Source: SIG672 sp045657105
GTDB taxonomy: Bacteria > Bacillota > Clostridia > Oscillospirales > CAG-272
DNA length: 14,449 nt
Assembly (NCBI GenBank): GCA_045657105.1
Contig: JAZOSN010000051.1
Location: forward strand, 1-14,449
Reading direction: 5' to 3'
Positions within the stretch are counted from its first letter, which is position 1. Each line of letters opens with the position of its first letter. The position numbers were made by a program, and so were the translations under genes. Shown here piece by piece: positions 1 through 6,934 of the stretch. The notes beneath the pieces are model-generated. The model was not told the DNA's origin. It made no database searches and worked only from the letters and a program-made list of their open reading frames with translations.

Positions 1-33
1 TTGAAGGAAAAGAACATCATTGAGGTAAAATAA
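1..33 (+). CDS. 3' end of an upstream gene, cut by the window edge
   Basis: Frame 1 is open from the first base and reads LKEKNIIEVK followed by a TAA at 31-33. That TAA shares its last base with the ATG of the next gene (TAATG). The other two forward frames are closed by stops in the same stretch. A stop-start overlap of this kind is typical of translationally coupled genes in one operon, so this is probably the tail of a real gene. Ten residues do not identify a family. A transporter component or another glycosidase is possible, but nothing shown here decides it. Confidence 0.4.
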   Translation: MKEKNIIEVK

Positions 34-1565
34 TGAAAAAGGATTTCAGGGCGACGAACTGGAAGAACCGTTTACCGATTCCCGTTTGCGAGGATTTTCC
101 CGAATACGAGGATTTTTATTTTAAAACGTGGGAGCTTGCGCGCTCGCACGTCAAGGATATTCCCGGTATGCCGCAGACTCCGTACATGGACGAGAGTCTT
201 TGCGACACTCAGGTCTGGATCTGGGACAGCTGCTTTATGTCGCTTTTCTGCAAGTTCGCGCAGGACGTTTTCCCCGGAGTAGAAACCTTCAACAATTTCT
301 ACGAGGTGCTCTATGGCGAAAAATCGCTTCCGAAAATAATTCCGTCCGAAAAAGAGCCGAAATGGACGCGTGCAATTCCCGGTCAGGAAAATGACATTTA
401 CATTCATATAGCCGACAATCCCCCGCTTTTCGCCTGGGGTGAATACGAGAATTTTCTGATGAGCGGCGACGTTGGGCATTTAAAAGAGCTTCTTTACGAA
501 AAACAGTATCTGCAAAAGCATTACGAGTGGTTCGAGAGCCTCAAAGAGCCGACAAAGCTTCGCGGAGTATATCTTCCGACCTGCCTTATAGCCGAGGAAA
601 ACGGCTACCGTTGGGAGGGCGGACGCTCGGGAATGGACAACACTCCGCGCGGAAGAAAAGCCGCACGCGACGGAAGCGAGCGACCGAGTAATCCCGACCT
701 TTTATGGATAGACGCGCTATGTCAGCAGGCACTGTCCGCAAGAACCATTGCAAGGCTTTTCGCGGTCCTTGGCGACAGTGAAAACGAGGCGAAATGGTCG
801 GAAAGATACAAAGAGAAAAAAGAGCTCGTAAACCGTCTTTATTGGGACGAAAACGACAAGTTCTACTACGATATTGACTGCAAAACCGGCGAGTTCTGCA
901 AGGTAATGACGGTTGCCTCATACTGGACACTGAGTGCAGGCATAGCGTCAGACGAGCAGGCGGCGGCACTTGTAAAGCTACTGTCCGATCCAAACACCTT
1001 CGGCGGAGATCTTCCGCTTGTAACACTGGCAAGAAATGACGGCGACTACTATCCCGACGGACGCTATTGGCGAGGCGGACTCTGGCTTCCGACCGCTTAT
1101 GCGGCCCTGAAAGGGCTTGCCGAATACGGCTATTTCAAAGAAGCACACGAGGCGGCGCACAAAATACTCAGGCATATGCTTCTCACGTATCAGGAGTTCG
1201 AGCCGCACACCGTCTGGGAATGCTATTCTCCCGAAAGCCACTCCCCTGCCCTTACGCCAAAGGGCGACAAGTTCGTGCGTCCCGATTTTTGCGGTTGGTC
1301 TGCTCTCGGTCCTATCTCGGTATACATCGAATACGTTTTGGGATTTCACTCGATAAACGCCGTCCAGAACACGGTCGAGTGGGCAAAACCGAGCGAATTT
1401 TCCGGTGAGATCGGCATAAAAAATCTGCGCTTTGGCAGTACGGTCACAGACATTCTGGCAAAGGGTGATATCTGCCGAGTAAGATCAAATGCGCCCTACA
1501 CGCTCATAATAAATTCAAAGCCGTTCGATATTGCCACAGGCACAAATGAGTTCAAAATAAACTAA
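33..1565 (+). CDS. GH63/trehalase-like (alpha/alpha)6-barrel glycoside hydrolase
   Basis: The 510-residue protein resembles the MGH1-like/GH63/GH37 group of inverting glycosidases, which act on alpha-linked glucose- or mannose-containing substrates. Visible family features are VWIWDSCFMS (residues 61-70), GRSGMDNTPRG (197-207), DLLWIDALCQQ (222-232), RLYWDENDKFYYD (268-280), RYWRGGLWLPTAYAALKGL (344-362) and TVWECYSPES (393-402). By analogy with GH63 members, Asp202 in the SGMDNTP motif is the probable general acid and Glu396 in the WECY motif the general base. The last 70 residues look like a small beta-rich domain. There is no signal peptide, so it is probably cytoplasmic and acts on imported sugars. 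The start is supported by a GAGG Shine-Dalgarno at 22-25 and by the TAATG overlap with the upstream reading frame. The substrate cannot be read from the sequence. The family assignment is firm; the GH number is less so. Confidence 0.85.
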   Translation: MKKDFRATNWKNRLPIPVCEDFPEYEDFYFKTWELARSHVKDIPGMPQTPYMDESLCDTQVWIWDSCFMSLFCKFAQDVFPGVETFNNFYEVLYGEKSLPKIIPSEKEPKWTRAIPGQENDIYIHIADNPPLFAWGEYENFLMSGDVGHLKELLYEKQYLQKHYEWFESLKEPTKLRGVYLPTCLIAEENGYRWEGGRSGMDNTPRGRKAARDGSERPSNPDLLWIDALCQQALSARTIARLFAVLGDSENEAKWSERYKEKKELVNRLYWDENDKFYYDIDCKTGEFCKVMTVASYWTLSAGIASDEQAAALVKLLSDPNTFGGDLPLVTLARNDGDYYPDGRYWRGGLWLPTAYAALKGLAEYGYFKEAHEAAHKILRHMLLTYQEFEPHTVWECYSPESHSPALTPKGDKFVRPDFCGWSALGPISVYIEYVLGFHSINAVQNTVEWAKPSEFSGEIGIKNLRFGSTVTDILAKGDICRVRSNAPYTLIINSKPFDIATGTNEFKIN

Positions 1566-1573
1566 AAAATCCG

Positions 1574-1604
1574 GTTTCTGCGATGCAGAAACGTGATTTT
1601 TTTT
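1574..1604. terminator. Shared bidirectional terminator between convergent genes
   Basis: GTTTCTGC (1574-1581) pairs with GCAGAAAC (1585-1592) around a GAT loop. Eight T follow at 1597-1604, and an A-run lies on the other side at 1564-1569. It can end the plus-strand hydrolase and, read in reverse, the minus-strand carrier, whose stop codon lies inside the T-run at 1603-1605. Confidence 0.75.
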
Positions 1605-2544
1605 AAAGTCCGAAAAGCGTGAGAATTATCGGTATCGTTATTACAGATATAAGGTGCGAAACGAGCGCCATACCCGCCGCTACTGAGGTATCCTTGCCGT
1701 ACGCGGCAGGAATTACCACCGTATTGAGTCCGAGCGGCATCGCCTGTGAGCAAAGCATACAGACGAAATAATAAGCAGGAATATCAAGCGAGAAGAGCTT
1801 CACGCCGAGCGTATATATTCCGCCGAACACAAGCGGTAAAACGACGAGTCGCACGAAGGTTATAAAGTACAGTCCTTTATTGCCGAGCACCTTTTTTATA
1901 TCCATATTTGCAAAGGTTATACCGGTGATTATCATAGCGATCGGCGACATACAGTCACCGCAGGTATCGACCACGCTCGTTATGAAATCAGGCATTTTTA
2001 TTCCGGAAATTCCGATAAGGGCACCTATCAGAAGCGCGATGAACATCGGATTTACCAGTGCTTTCAGCTTATCCTTCAAGGAGTGGTTGTCTTCTCCCAT
2101 AAGAAGCGACGGAACTCCCCAGACATAGATAAATGTCCAGAGCGGCAGGGTGAAGATTATGTAATACATCTCGTACTCGGGAAAGAGCGCACTGACGATC
2201 GGGATACCCATAAAACCGAAGTTAGCAAAGGTAAGTCCGTAGGTATAGATGTTTCTGATGTAATTATCTTTGCTTGCAATTTTGGCGCAAAGAACGGCTA
2301 TCGGAATAACTATAAGTACTATTACCGTCGAAAACAGGAGTATTCTCCAAGTAGCCCCGAGCTTCTCTGCGGTGAAATTACTCATAAACGTACCCATTAC
2401 GAGCGCAGGAATAAACACCGTATTTTCAAGCTTAGAGAGCACGCCCGAGGCATCCTTCCCTACTACCTTTAATTTAGCGACGGCGAAGCCGATAATCATA
2501 AAGATCGCAAGCACCGCCATTTGTTTGAGTGATATTATAAGCAT
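1603..2544 (-). CDS. AEC (auxin efflux carrier) family transporter
   Basis: The 313-residue protein is strongly hydrophobic throughout, with about ten likely membrane segments, which is the usual size and layout for bacterial AEC-family carriers (PF03547-type). Typical features are an early LKQMAVLAIFMIIGFAVAK segment, GFMGIPIVSALFP in the middle, NPMFIALLIGALIGISGI opening the second half, and a conserved QAMPLGLNTVVIPAAYG near the C-terminus. Bacterial members move small organic anions such as malate or malonate, or export metabolites; the substrate here is unknown. It is preceded by AAAGGA about nine bases before the ATG and by its own promoter. It is divergent from the GH39-like gene and convergent with the GH63-like gene, so it is a monocistronic unit. 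A link to sugar metabolism is suggested only by its neighbours. Confidence 0.88.
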   Translation of the reverse strand: MLIISLKQMAVLAIFMIIGFAVAKLKVVGKDASGVLSKLENTVFIPALVMGTFMSNFTAEKLGATWRILLFSTVIVLIVIPIAVLCAKIASKDNYIRNIYTYGLTFANFGFMGIPIVSALFPEYEMYYIIFTLPLWTFIYVWGVPSLLMGEDNHSLKDKLKALVNPMFIALLIGALIGISGIKMPDFITSVVDTCGDCMSPIAMIITGITFANMDIKKVLGNKGLYFITFVRLVVLPLVFGGIYTLGVKLFSLDIPAYYFVCMLCSQAMPLGLNTVVIPAAYGKDTSVAAGMALVSHLISVITIPIILTLFGL

Positions 2545-2599
2545 TTTATTTTCCTTTCGAAATCAAGGCAAAATCAGAGCCTTCCAAATTATCCAAATC

Positions 2600-2628
2600 A
2601 TTATACACCTCTTTAATATTTTTGTAAA
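2600..2628 (-). promoter_or_regulatory. Sigma-A promoter of the AEC carrier gene
   Basis: On the minus strand TTTACA (2628-2623) is followed by a 17-base spacer and TATAAT (2605-2600), about 55 bases before the start codon. The -10 is perfect and the -35 has five of six consensus bases. Confidence 0.7.
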
Positions 2629-2682
2629 TAGGTTTAGTCAAATTGGTCAAAAAAATTCTATTTTTATTGTGCAGTTTAATGA

Positions 2683-2711
2683 TTGAAAGCTCTCGACGCT
2701 TAGTATAAAAT
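2683..2711 (+). promoter_or_regulatory. Promoter of the GH39-like gene
   Basis: TTGAAA (2683-2688), a 17-base spacer and TAAAAT (2706-2711) precede the gene. AAAGGAG at 2738-2744 is its ribosome binding site. Overlapping AT-rich hexamers make the exact -10 uncertain. Confidence 0.55.
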
Positions 2712-2750
2712 ATAAATAAGCTTGGTTTTGCAGGCGAAAGGAGAGTTTTT

Positions 2751-4064
2751 ATGAAGACGATCAAATTCAATTCCGAAAGCACCGTCGGAAAGATAAAGCC
2801 AATGCACGCGGTCAACAATGGGCCGTCAATTAGAATAGGAACAAGCAACTCCGACGATTTCGTCGCGGCAGGCATTCCCTTCGCAAGGACACACGATGCA
2901 TCCTTTTACCCCGGATACGGTGGATATCACACAGTCGATATCGCGGCGGTCTTTCCGAATTTTGATGCTGACGTCGACGACGATGAATCCTACGATTTCG
3001 CCTGCACCGACCAATATCTCTCGGAGATAAACAGCGTCGGCACTGAGGTCTTTTACCGTCTCGGCAATAAGATAGAACACGAGGTCAAAAAATACAACAT
3101 CTACGCTCCCACTGACCCACTCAAATGGGCGAAGATCTGCGAGCATATAATCAGACACTATACCGAGGGTTGGGCTGACGGATTTAATTACAAGATCACC
3201 TATTGGGAAATCTGGAATGAGCCCGACCTTACCGACAAATGCTGGATAGGAACAGACGAGCAGTTTTTTGAGCTTTACACGGTCACATCAAAGCATCTAA
3301 AAGCCTGCTTCCCGCATCTTAAAATAGGCGGTCCGGCAGTTACGGGCCCGAAAAAGTCGTACAACGAGGCGTTTATAAAACACGTTAAAGAGCACGATGC
3401 GCCTCTCGATTTCTTCTCGTATCACTGCTACGGCACCTGTCCCGAGGACTATGCAAGAAGAATAGGCGACGTAAACGCTATACTCGACAAATACGATATG
3501 AAGTGTGAGCGTATTCTTAACGAATGGAACTACGTCAAGGCTTGGAGAGGTCCTGATTTCGCGTACGGCTTCAAGGTGCAGCGCTCGTCCAAGGGTAGCG
3601 CGTTCGTTGCGTCGGTTATGGCAGTTGGGCAGAAGAGCCGTCTTGATATGCTTATGTATTACGATGCACGTCCGACGATATGGAACGGAATGTTCAACGA
3701 TTTCAACGAGAGAATGAAGCAATACTATCCCTTCTATTTCTTTAATAAGCTTTACGCCATGGGAAGTGAAACCGAAAGCACGGTCGAAGGAGATAACATA
3801 TATGCCGTTGCGGCGAAGGGCGAAAACGGCAAAAAAGGCTTTTTCATCGTAAGCTACAACGATGACGACAACGCGGACAGCAAGGTGATCTACAAGGCAG
3901 AGATCTCAGGACTTGGCGAGAGAAGCAAGGTGTCCTTCTATCTGCTTGACTCATCTCACGACGGTGAGCTTGTAAAAGAGGAGATCATCACCGTAGGGGT
4001 TTACTGCCCGATACTAAACGTCGAGAAGAACTCGCTCTTTTATATTGAGATTGAGGAAATTTAG
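2751..4064 (+). CDS. GH39-like beta-glycosidase (beta-xylosidase-type)
   Basis: The 437-residue protein has the clan GH-A (beta/alpha)8 signature of retaining beta-glycosidases and most resembles GH39 beta-xylosidases. YWEIWNEPDLTDKCW (151-165) carries the Asn156-Glu157 pair typical of the acid/base site. RILNEWNY (254-261) places Glu258 as the nucleophile at the end of strand seven. PFARTHDASFYPGYGGYH (43-60) matches the early GH39 region in which Arg and His line the active site, and DFFSYHCYG (220-228) is also typical. A beta-sandwich-like tail follows from about residue 340. There is no signal peptide, so it probably acts inside the cell on imported xylo-oligosaccharides or other beta-glycosides. 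It is shorter than many characterised GH39 enzymes (about 500 residues) but keeps both catalytic residues. It has its own promoter, a strong AAAGGAG site and a terminator. Substrate specificity is not shown. Confidence 0.85.
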   Translation: MKTIKFNSESTVGKIKPMHAVNNGPSIRIGTSNSDDFVAAGIPFARTHDASFYPGYGGYHTVDIAAVFPNFDADVDDDESYDFACTDQYLSEINSVGTEVFYRLGNKIEHEVKKYNIYAPTDPLKWAKICEHIIRHYTEGWADGFNYKITYWEIWNEPDLTDKCWIGTDEQFFELYTVTSKHLKACFPHLKIGGPAVTGPKKSYNEAFIKHVKEHDAPLDFFSYHCYGTCPEDYARRIGDVNAILDKYDMKCERILNEWNYVKAWRGPDFAYGFKVQRSSKGSAFVASVMAVGQKSRLDMLMYYDARPTIWNGMFNDFNERMKQYYPFYFFNKLYAMGSETESTVEGDNIYAVAAKGENGKKGFFIVSYNDDDNADSKVIYKAEISGLGERSKVSFYLLDSSHDGELVKEEIITVGVYCPILNVEKNSLFYIEIEEI

Positions 4065-4071
4065 TCAAAAC

Positions 4072-4099
4072 GCCCGTGGTGCTCCCACGGGCATTTTTT
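4072..4099 (+). terminator. Rho-independent terminator after the GH39-like gene
   Basis: GCCCGTGG (4072-4079) pairs with CCACGGGC (4085-4092) and is followed by six T at 4094-4099. It begins eight bases after the stop codon and separates the glycosidase from the luxS operon. Confidence 0.88.
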
Positions 4100-4107
4100 C
4101 GTCCTTC

Positions 4108-4136
4108 TTGACTTTTTTCTTTCTTTATGGTAACAT
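4108..4136 (+). promoter_or_regulatory. Promoter of the luxS-mtnN operon
   Basis: TTGACT (4108-4113), a 17-base spacer and TAACAT (4131-4136) lie just after the preceding terminator. CGGAGG at 4155-4160, six bases before the luxS ATG, is the ribosome binding site. Confidence 0.7.
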
Positions 4137-4166
4137 ATATGAGTCAAAATATTTCGGAGGCTTCAA

Positions 4167-4631
4167 ATGAACTCTATCAAAAAAATAGCAAGCTTTACTG
4201 TCAATCACGAAAAGCTGCTTCCCGGCATATATATTTCGCGCCGCGACGGCGACGTCGTAACCTACGATATGAGAACGCGAATTCCGAACACAGGAGATCT
4301 TATGGACAACGCGACCATGCACTCGTTTGAGCATATGTTTGCAACCTACGTGCGAAACTCGTCCTTTGCGGACGACGTTATCTATTTCGGTCCTATGGGC
4401 TGTCAGACCGGATTTTATCTTCTTATAAGAGAAAAGGAAAACGACGAGATACTTTCGCTTGTAAAGGACACTCTCGAAAAGATAATCGCACACGATGGCG
4501 AGATATTCGGAAGATCGCCGATCGAATGCGGAAACTATGCAAATCTATCGCTCGAGGCGGCAAAAGCCGAAGCAAAAAGATACCTTGATGTCTTAAATTC
4601 AAAGGAAAATTGGAGCTTTTTATATGAATAA
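4167..4631 (+). CDS. luxS: S-ribosylhomocysteine lyase LuxS
   Basis: LuxS splits S-ribosylhomocysteine into homocysteine and 4,5-dihydroxy-2,3-pentanedione, the precursor of autoinducer-2, as a cytoplasmic step of the activated methyl cycle. The 154-residue length is normal for Firmicutes. The metal site is intact: His52 and His56 of HSFEH with Glu55 as the base, plus Cys121 in IECGNY. The catalytic cysteine is Cys79 in FGPMGCQTGFY. The N-terminal FTVNHEKLLPGIYISR and MRTRIPN segments carry the substrate-binding residues of the partner subunit, since LuxS works as a homodimer. Its end overlaps the start of mtnN by eight bases, so the two are one operon, and the second supplies the substrate of the first. 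A CGGAGG site lies six bases upstream of the ATG. No riboswitch is visible in the short leader. Confidence 0.97.
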   Translation: MNSIKKIASFTVNHEKLLPGIYISRRDGDVVTYDMRTRIPNTGDLMDNATMHSFEHMFATYVRNSSFADDVIYFGPMGCQTGFYLLIREKENDEILSLVKDTLEKIIAHDGEIFGRSPIECGNYANLSLEAAKAEAKRYLDVLNSKENWSFLYE

Positions 4632-5370
4632 CAGAGATATTACCACTGCTCTTGCTTCCCTTCGCAAAAGCGTAAAAAAGGTCGGATTTATATGCGCTAT
4701 GGACTGCGAGCTTGACGCGGTCACAAGACTTTTTGACTCTTTGACGGTGAAAAAGTGCGGCAGTCTTGATTTTTACTGCGGCAGTATCTGCGGTATCGAA
4801 ACAGTTGCCGCAAAATGCGGTGTCGGAAAGGTCTTTGCCGCCATCTGCGCGCAGACTATGATACTTTCCTTTTCACCCGATCTTATAATTAACACCGGAG
4901 TTGCAGGAAATCTTTCAGAAAATCTCCGCATTGGTGATATCGCGCTCTCATCGGCTGTCGTGCAACACGATATGGACACCTCTCCGCTCGGAGATCCGCC
5001 CGGTCTTATCTCGGGAATAAACACAGTTGAGATAGAAAGCGATCTTCCCTCTGCGCTCGTTATGCAGGACTGTCTTAAAGAGCTTGAAATAAACAGCGAG
5101 ATCGGAATTATTGCATCGGGAGATCAGTTCGTCGCATCGGGCGAGAAAAAGGCGCAGATAAAGATATCCTTCGGAGCTATTTCCTGCGAAATGGAAGGCG
5201 CGGCGGTAGGTCAGGTATGCTACGTAAACGGCGTCCAATTTCTCGTCGTGAGAGCCATCTCGGACGACGCCGACAACGCTTCCCCCGAAGATTTTCCGGC
5301 ATACTGCGTAAAGGTTTCGGAGAATTCGTCAAAGGCGATACTAGCGTTTATGAAAAAAATAAGCAAGTAA
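4624..5370 (+). CDS. mtnN: 5'-methylthioadenosine/S-adenosylhomocysteine nucleosidase (MtnN/Pfs)
   Basis: The enzyme removes adenine from S-adenosylhomocysteine and 5'-methylthioadenosine; the product S-ribosylhomocysteine feeds LuxS, encoded just upstream. Family signatures are VGFICAMDCELDAV (20-33) with Glu29 as the counterpart of catalytic Glu12 in E. coli, INTGVAGNL (89-97), SGDQFV (165-170), CEMEGAAVGQV (188-198) with Met190 and Glu191 binding ribose, and RAISDDAD (210-217) with Asp214 as the catalytic acid. The protein has 248 residues and an N-terminal extension of about 17 residues compared with E. coli Pfs; the extension lies partly in the overlap with luxS. The ATG follows GGAG inside the end of luxS, which fits translational coupling. 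A terminator follows directly. Confidence 0.95.
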   Translation: MNNRDITTALASLRKSVKKVGFICAMDCELDAVTRLFDSLTVKKCGSLDFYCGSICGIETVAAKCGVGKVFAAICAQTMILSFSPDLIINTGVAGNLSENLRIGDIALSSAVVQHDMDTSPLGDPPGLISGINTVEIESDLPSALVMQDCLKELEINSEIGIIASGDQFVASGEKKAQIKISFGAISCEMEGAAVGQVCYVNGVQFLVVRAISDDADNASPEDFPAYCVKVSENSSKAILAFMKKISK

Positions 5371-5376
5371 ATTTAA

Positions 5377-5405
5377 AAAGCAGAGCAAAATGCTCTGCTT
5401 TCGTT
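5377..5405. terminator. Bidirectional terminator between mtnN and the MORN gene
   Basis: AAAGCAGAGCA (5377-5387) pairs with TGCTCTGCTTT (5391-5401). T-rich sequence follows on the plus strand, and an A-run lies upstream (a T-run when read on the minus strand). It ends two convergent genes. Confidence 0.75.
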
Positions 5406-5406
5406 T

Positions 5407-6294
5407 TCATTTATCTTCCGGAACTGTTACCGGCACTCCGTTTTCGAAATATCCCTCGTAGGTCTTGATCGTACTGTTTTCCGATGCCCATGTATATACG
5501 CCATAGCCGGTTATCTGATTATTTTGGAACTGACCAACGTAAACGTCGCCGTTTGCAAAGGTATACGTTCCCTCGCCCGTGCGGACGTCGTTTGCAAAAT
5601 CACCCTCGTAAACGTCGCCGTTTGTAAAGATCATCTTTCCCTTACCGCTTTTAATATCGTTCACGTAATCACCCGTATAGACCGTTCCGTCCGCCCAGGT
5701 GTAGGTTCCCTTGCCGTTGCGAAGATCCTTATGATATTCGCCCTCGTATTTATCGCCTTTTCTGTCAGCGTTCAGAGGCCAGGTGTAAACCCCGCTTCCG
5801 TGTTTGAGTCCGTCAACGAGCTCGCCCTCGTATATGTCACCCCCTACGTAGTAAAAGGTGCCGTTTCCGCATATGGTGTCGTACAGAAACTGCCCCGTAT
5901 AAATGCTCGTATCGCTATATATAACAGTTCCTGTTCCGTGCCGCAGGAACATCTCTATATCTCCCTCGTAAACGTCACCCGTGCTATACGAAAGCTTTGC
6001 CTTCTGAGTCGTCGCGTCATACGAGTACTTTGCCTTGGTTCCGTCCGAATAATATACGTCGCCCGAGATATATTCTCCGTTTGAGTTGACCTTGCCGAGG
6101 AATTTGACGGTCATATCCTCTATCTCATACTTTACGTAACGTACACCCGAAAGGTGAATAATACCGACGAGCGCAAGCACGAGTGCTATCGCAAACACCG
6201 CAATAGCTATAAGGTATTTGGTAGGCGAGAATTTTTTTATTTTCTTTATCTTTTTAGCGGATACCGAAGTACCGCGCACCTTTGCATCTGCCAA
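5407..6294 (-). CDS. Membrane-anchored MORN-repeat protein
   Basis: The 295-residue protein has a basic N-terminus (AKKIKKIKK, 13-21), one membrane helix at about 27-49 and no signal-peptidase site, which predicts a signal anchor with the C-terminal part outside. From residue 109 to about 290 it carries roughly eight MORN repeats of about 23 residues, recognisable as YEGDIEMFLRHGTGTVIY, YTGQF, YEGELVDGLKHGSGVYTW, YEGEYHKDLRNGKGTYTW, YTGDY, YEGDF, YVGQF and YEGYFENG. Two repeats have longer loops. MORN hairpins bind proteins or lipids in other systems; no enzyme domain is present, so a scaffold or cell-envelope role is only inferred. Translation probably starts at a TTG: a GAGG lies seven bases before it, and no in-frame ATG occurs until residue 61, beyond the membrane helix. 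The gene lies 49 bases after the small membrane protein gene and may be co-transcribed with it. Confidence 0.85.
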   Translation of the reverse strand: MADAKVRGTSVSAKKIKKIKKFSPTKYLIAIAVFAIALVLALVGIIHLSGVRYVKYEIEDMTVKFLGKVNSNGEYISGDVYYSDGTKAKYSYDATTQKAKLSYSTGDVYEGDIEMFLRHGTGTVIYSDTSIYTGQFLYDTICGNGTFYYVGGDIYEGELVDGLKHGSGVYTWPLNADRKGDKYEGEYHKDLRNGKGTYTWADGTVYTGDYVNDIKSGKGKMIFTNGDVYEGDFANDVRTGEGTYTFANGDVYVGQFQNNQITGYGVYTWASENSTIKTYEGYFENGVPVTVPEDK

Positions 6295-6343
6295 AGCTAT
6301 TCCTCACTTTCAAAAGTCCGAAATTATCGTTTTATTTATAAAG

Positions 6344-6811
6344 TCAAAATGCAAAAAATCCGAGAACGTACGGAACGAAGAGAGTTGCAACGTATGCAAG
6401 TGCGAGGATAATAATTATCGAGGTCACGACACCGAAAACGTCCGCGCCTTTATTATCGTAGCGCATCTCTGCCATTATTCTATTCTCCTCGGCAACGTAA
6501 AAGCGAGCCGTTGCAAGATCAACAGGCTTGGTTCTTGCCGAGAAGGAATGCCCCTCAGAGGCTATCATTATCTCATCCTCGATCTCGAAAACTATCTTTC
6601 TGAACATACCTCCCCTTGTCAGCTCGCGCTTAACGAAGGCGTTTTTATCATATCCCGCTTCGCTAAGAGTCATAGCAGAATCGGCAGATAGCGCTCCGCT
6701 TGCTATAAGCGTACGCACAAAGCCGCCGAGAACGGTTCTGTTATAGTAGGTACAAAGGATCGCCAGAACTACTCCTATCGCGATACACCATATTACCGTT
6801 TCTGTCGTCAT
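6344..6811 (-). CDS. Small membrane protein of unknown function
   Basis: I do not recognise the family. Counted from the ATG at 6811 the protein has 155 residues. A hydrophobic segment sits at the N-terminus (VIWCIAIGVVLAILCTY), a mostly polar middle of about 90 residues contains charged stretches (ALSADSAMTLSEAGYDKN and FEIEDEIMIASEG), and a second hydrophobic segment ends the protein (VTSIIIILALAYVATLFVPYVL). This gives a hairpin topology with two membrane helices. The middle part looks folded and contains a possible helical segment (LATARFYVAEENRIMAEMRY). The start is uncertain: a GGAG lies 11 bases before this ATG, while an in-frame TTG at 6817 and GTG at 6823 would add two or four residues. 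It probably shares a transcript with the MORN gene downstream, which would place two membrane proteins of unknown role together. Confidence 0.7.
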   Translation of the reverse strand: MTTETVIWCIAIGVVLAILCTYYNRTVLGGFVRTLIASGALSADSAMTLSEAGYDKNAFVKRELTRGGMFRKIVFEIEDEIMIASEGHSFSARTKPVDLATARFYVAEENRIMAEMRYDNKGADVFGVVTSIIIILALAYVATLFVPYVLGFFAF

Positions 6812-6871
6812 AATCAAGTCCACTCCGTAAATAATGCCGCATATATACGCCGCAATTTTATTATCATTACA

Positions 6872-6901
6872 ATTATAGCATTATATACTTATTATAAGCA
6901 A
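6872..6901 (-). promoter_or_regulatory. Probable promoter of the small membrane protein gene
   Basis: On the minus strand TTGCTT (6901-6896), an 18-base spacer and TATAAT (6877-6872) lie about 60 bases before the gene. Two more TATAAT hexamers overlap the same stretch (6885-6880 and 6896-6891), so the true -10 is undecided and all the -35 candidates are weak. Confidence 0.4.
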
Positions 6902-6934
6902 TAAAAGGCATTTTAAAAAAGTGTAAATAATGTA

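Noticed and set aside
586..1349. Overlapping minus-strand frames of 148 and 123 codons
   Set aside because: They are antisense to the GH63-like gene, which has intact family motifs across the whole stretch.
2546..2875. 109-codon open frame on the minus strand
   Set aside because: It spans both divergent promoters and the start of the GH39-like gene, and its protein has no recognisable features.
5431..5970. Tandem DNA repeats in the MORN gene
   Set aside because: The periodicity of about 69 bases is explained by protein MORN repeats; the DNA copies are diverged and of unequal length, so no separate DNA repeat element is supported.
6321..6347. Possible promoter between the small membrane protein gene and the MORN gene
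   Set aside because: TTGACT is present, but the best -10 (TAATTT) is only 15 bases away and a poor match, so a separate promoter is not supported.
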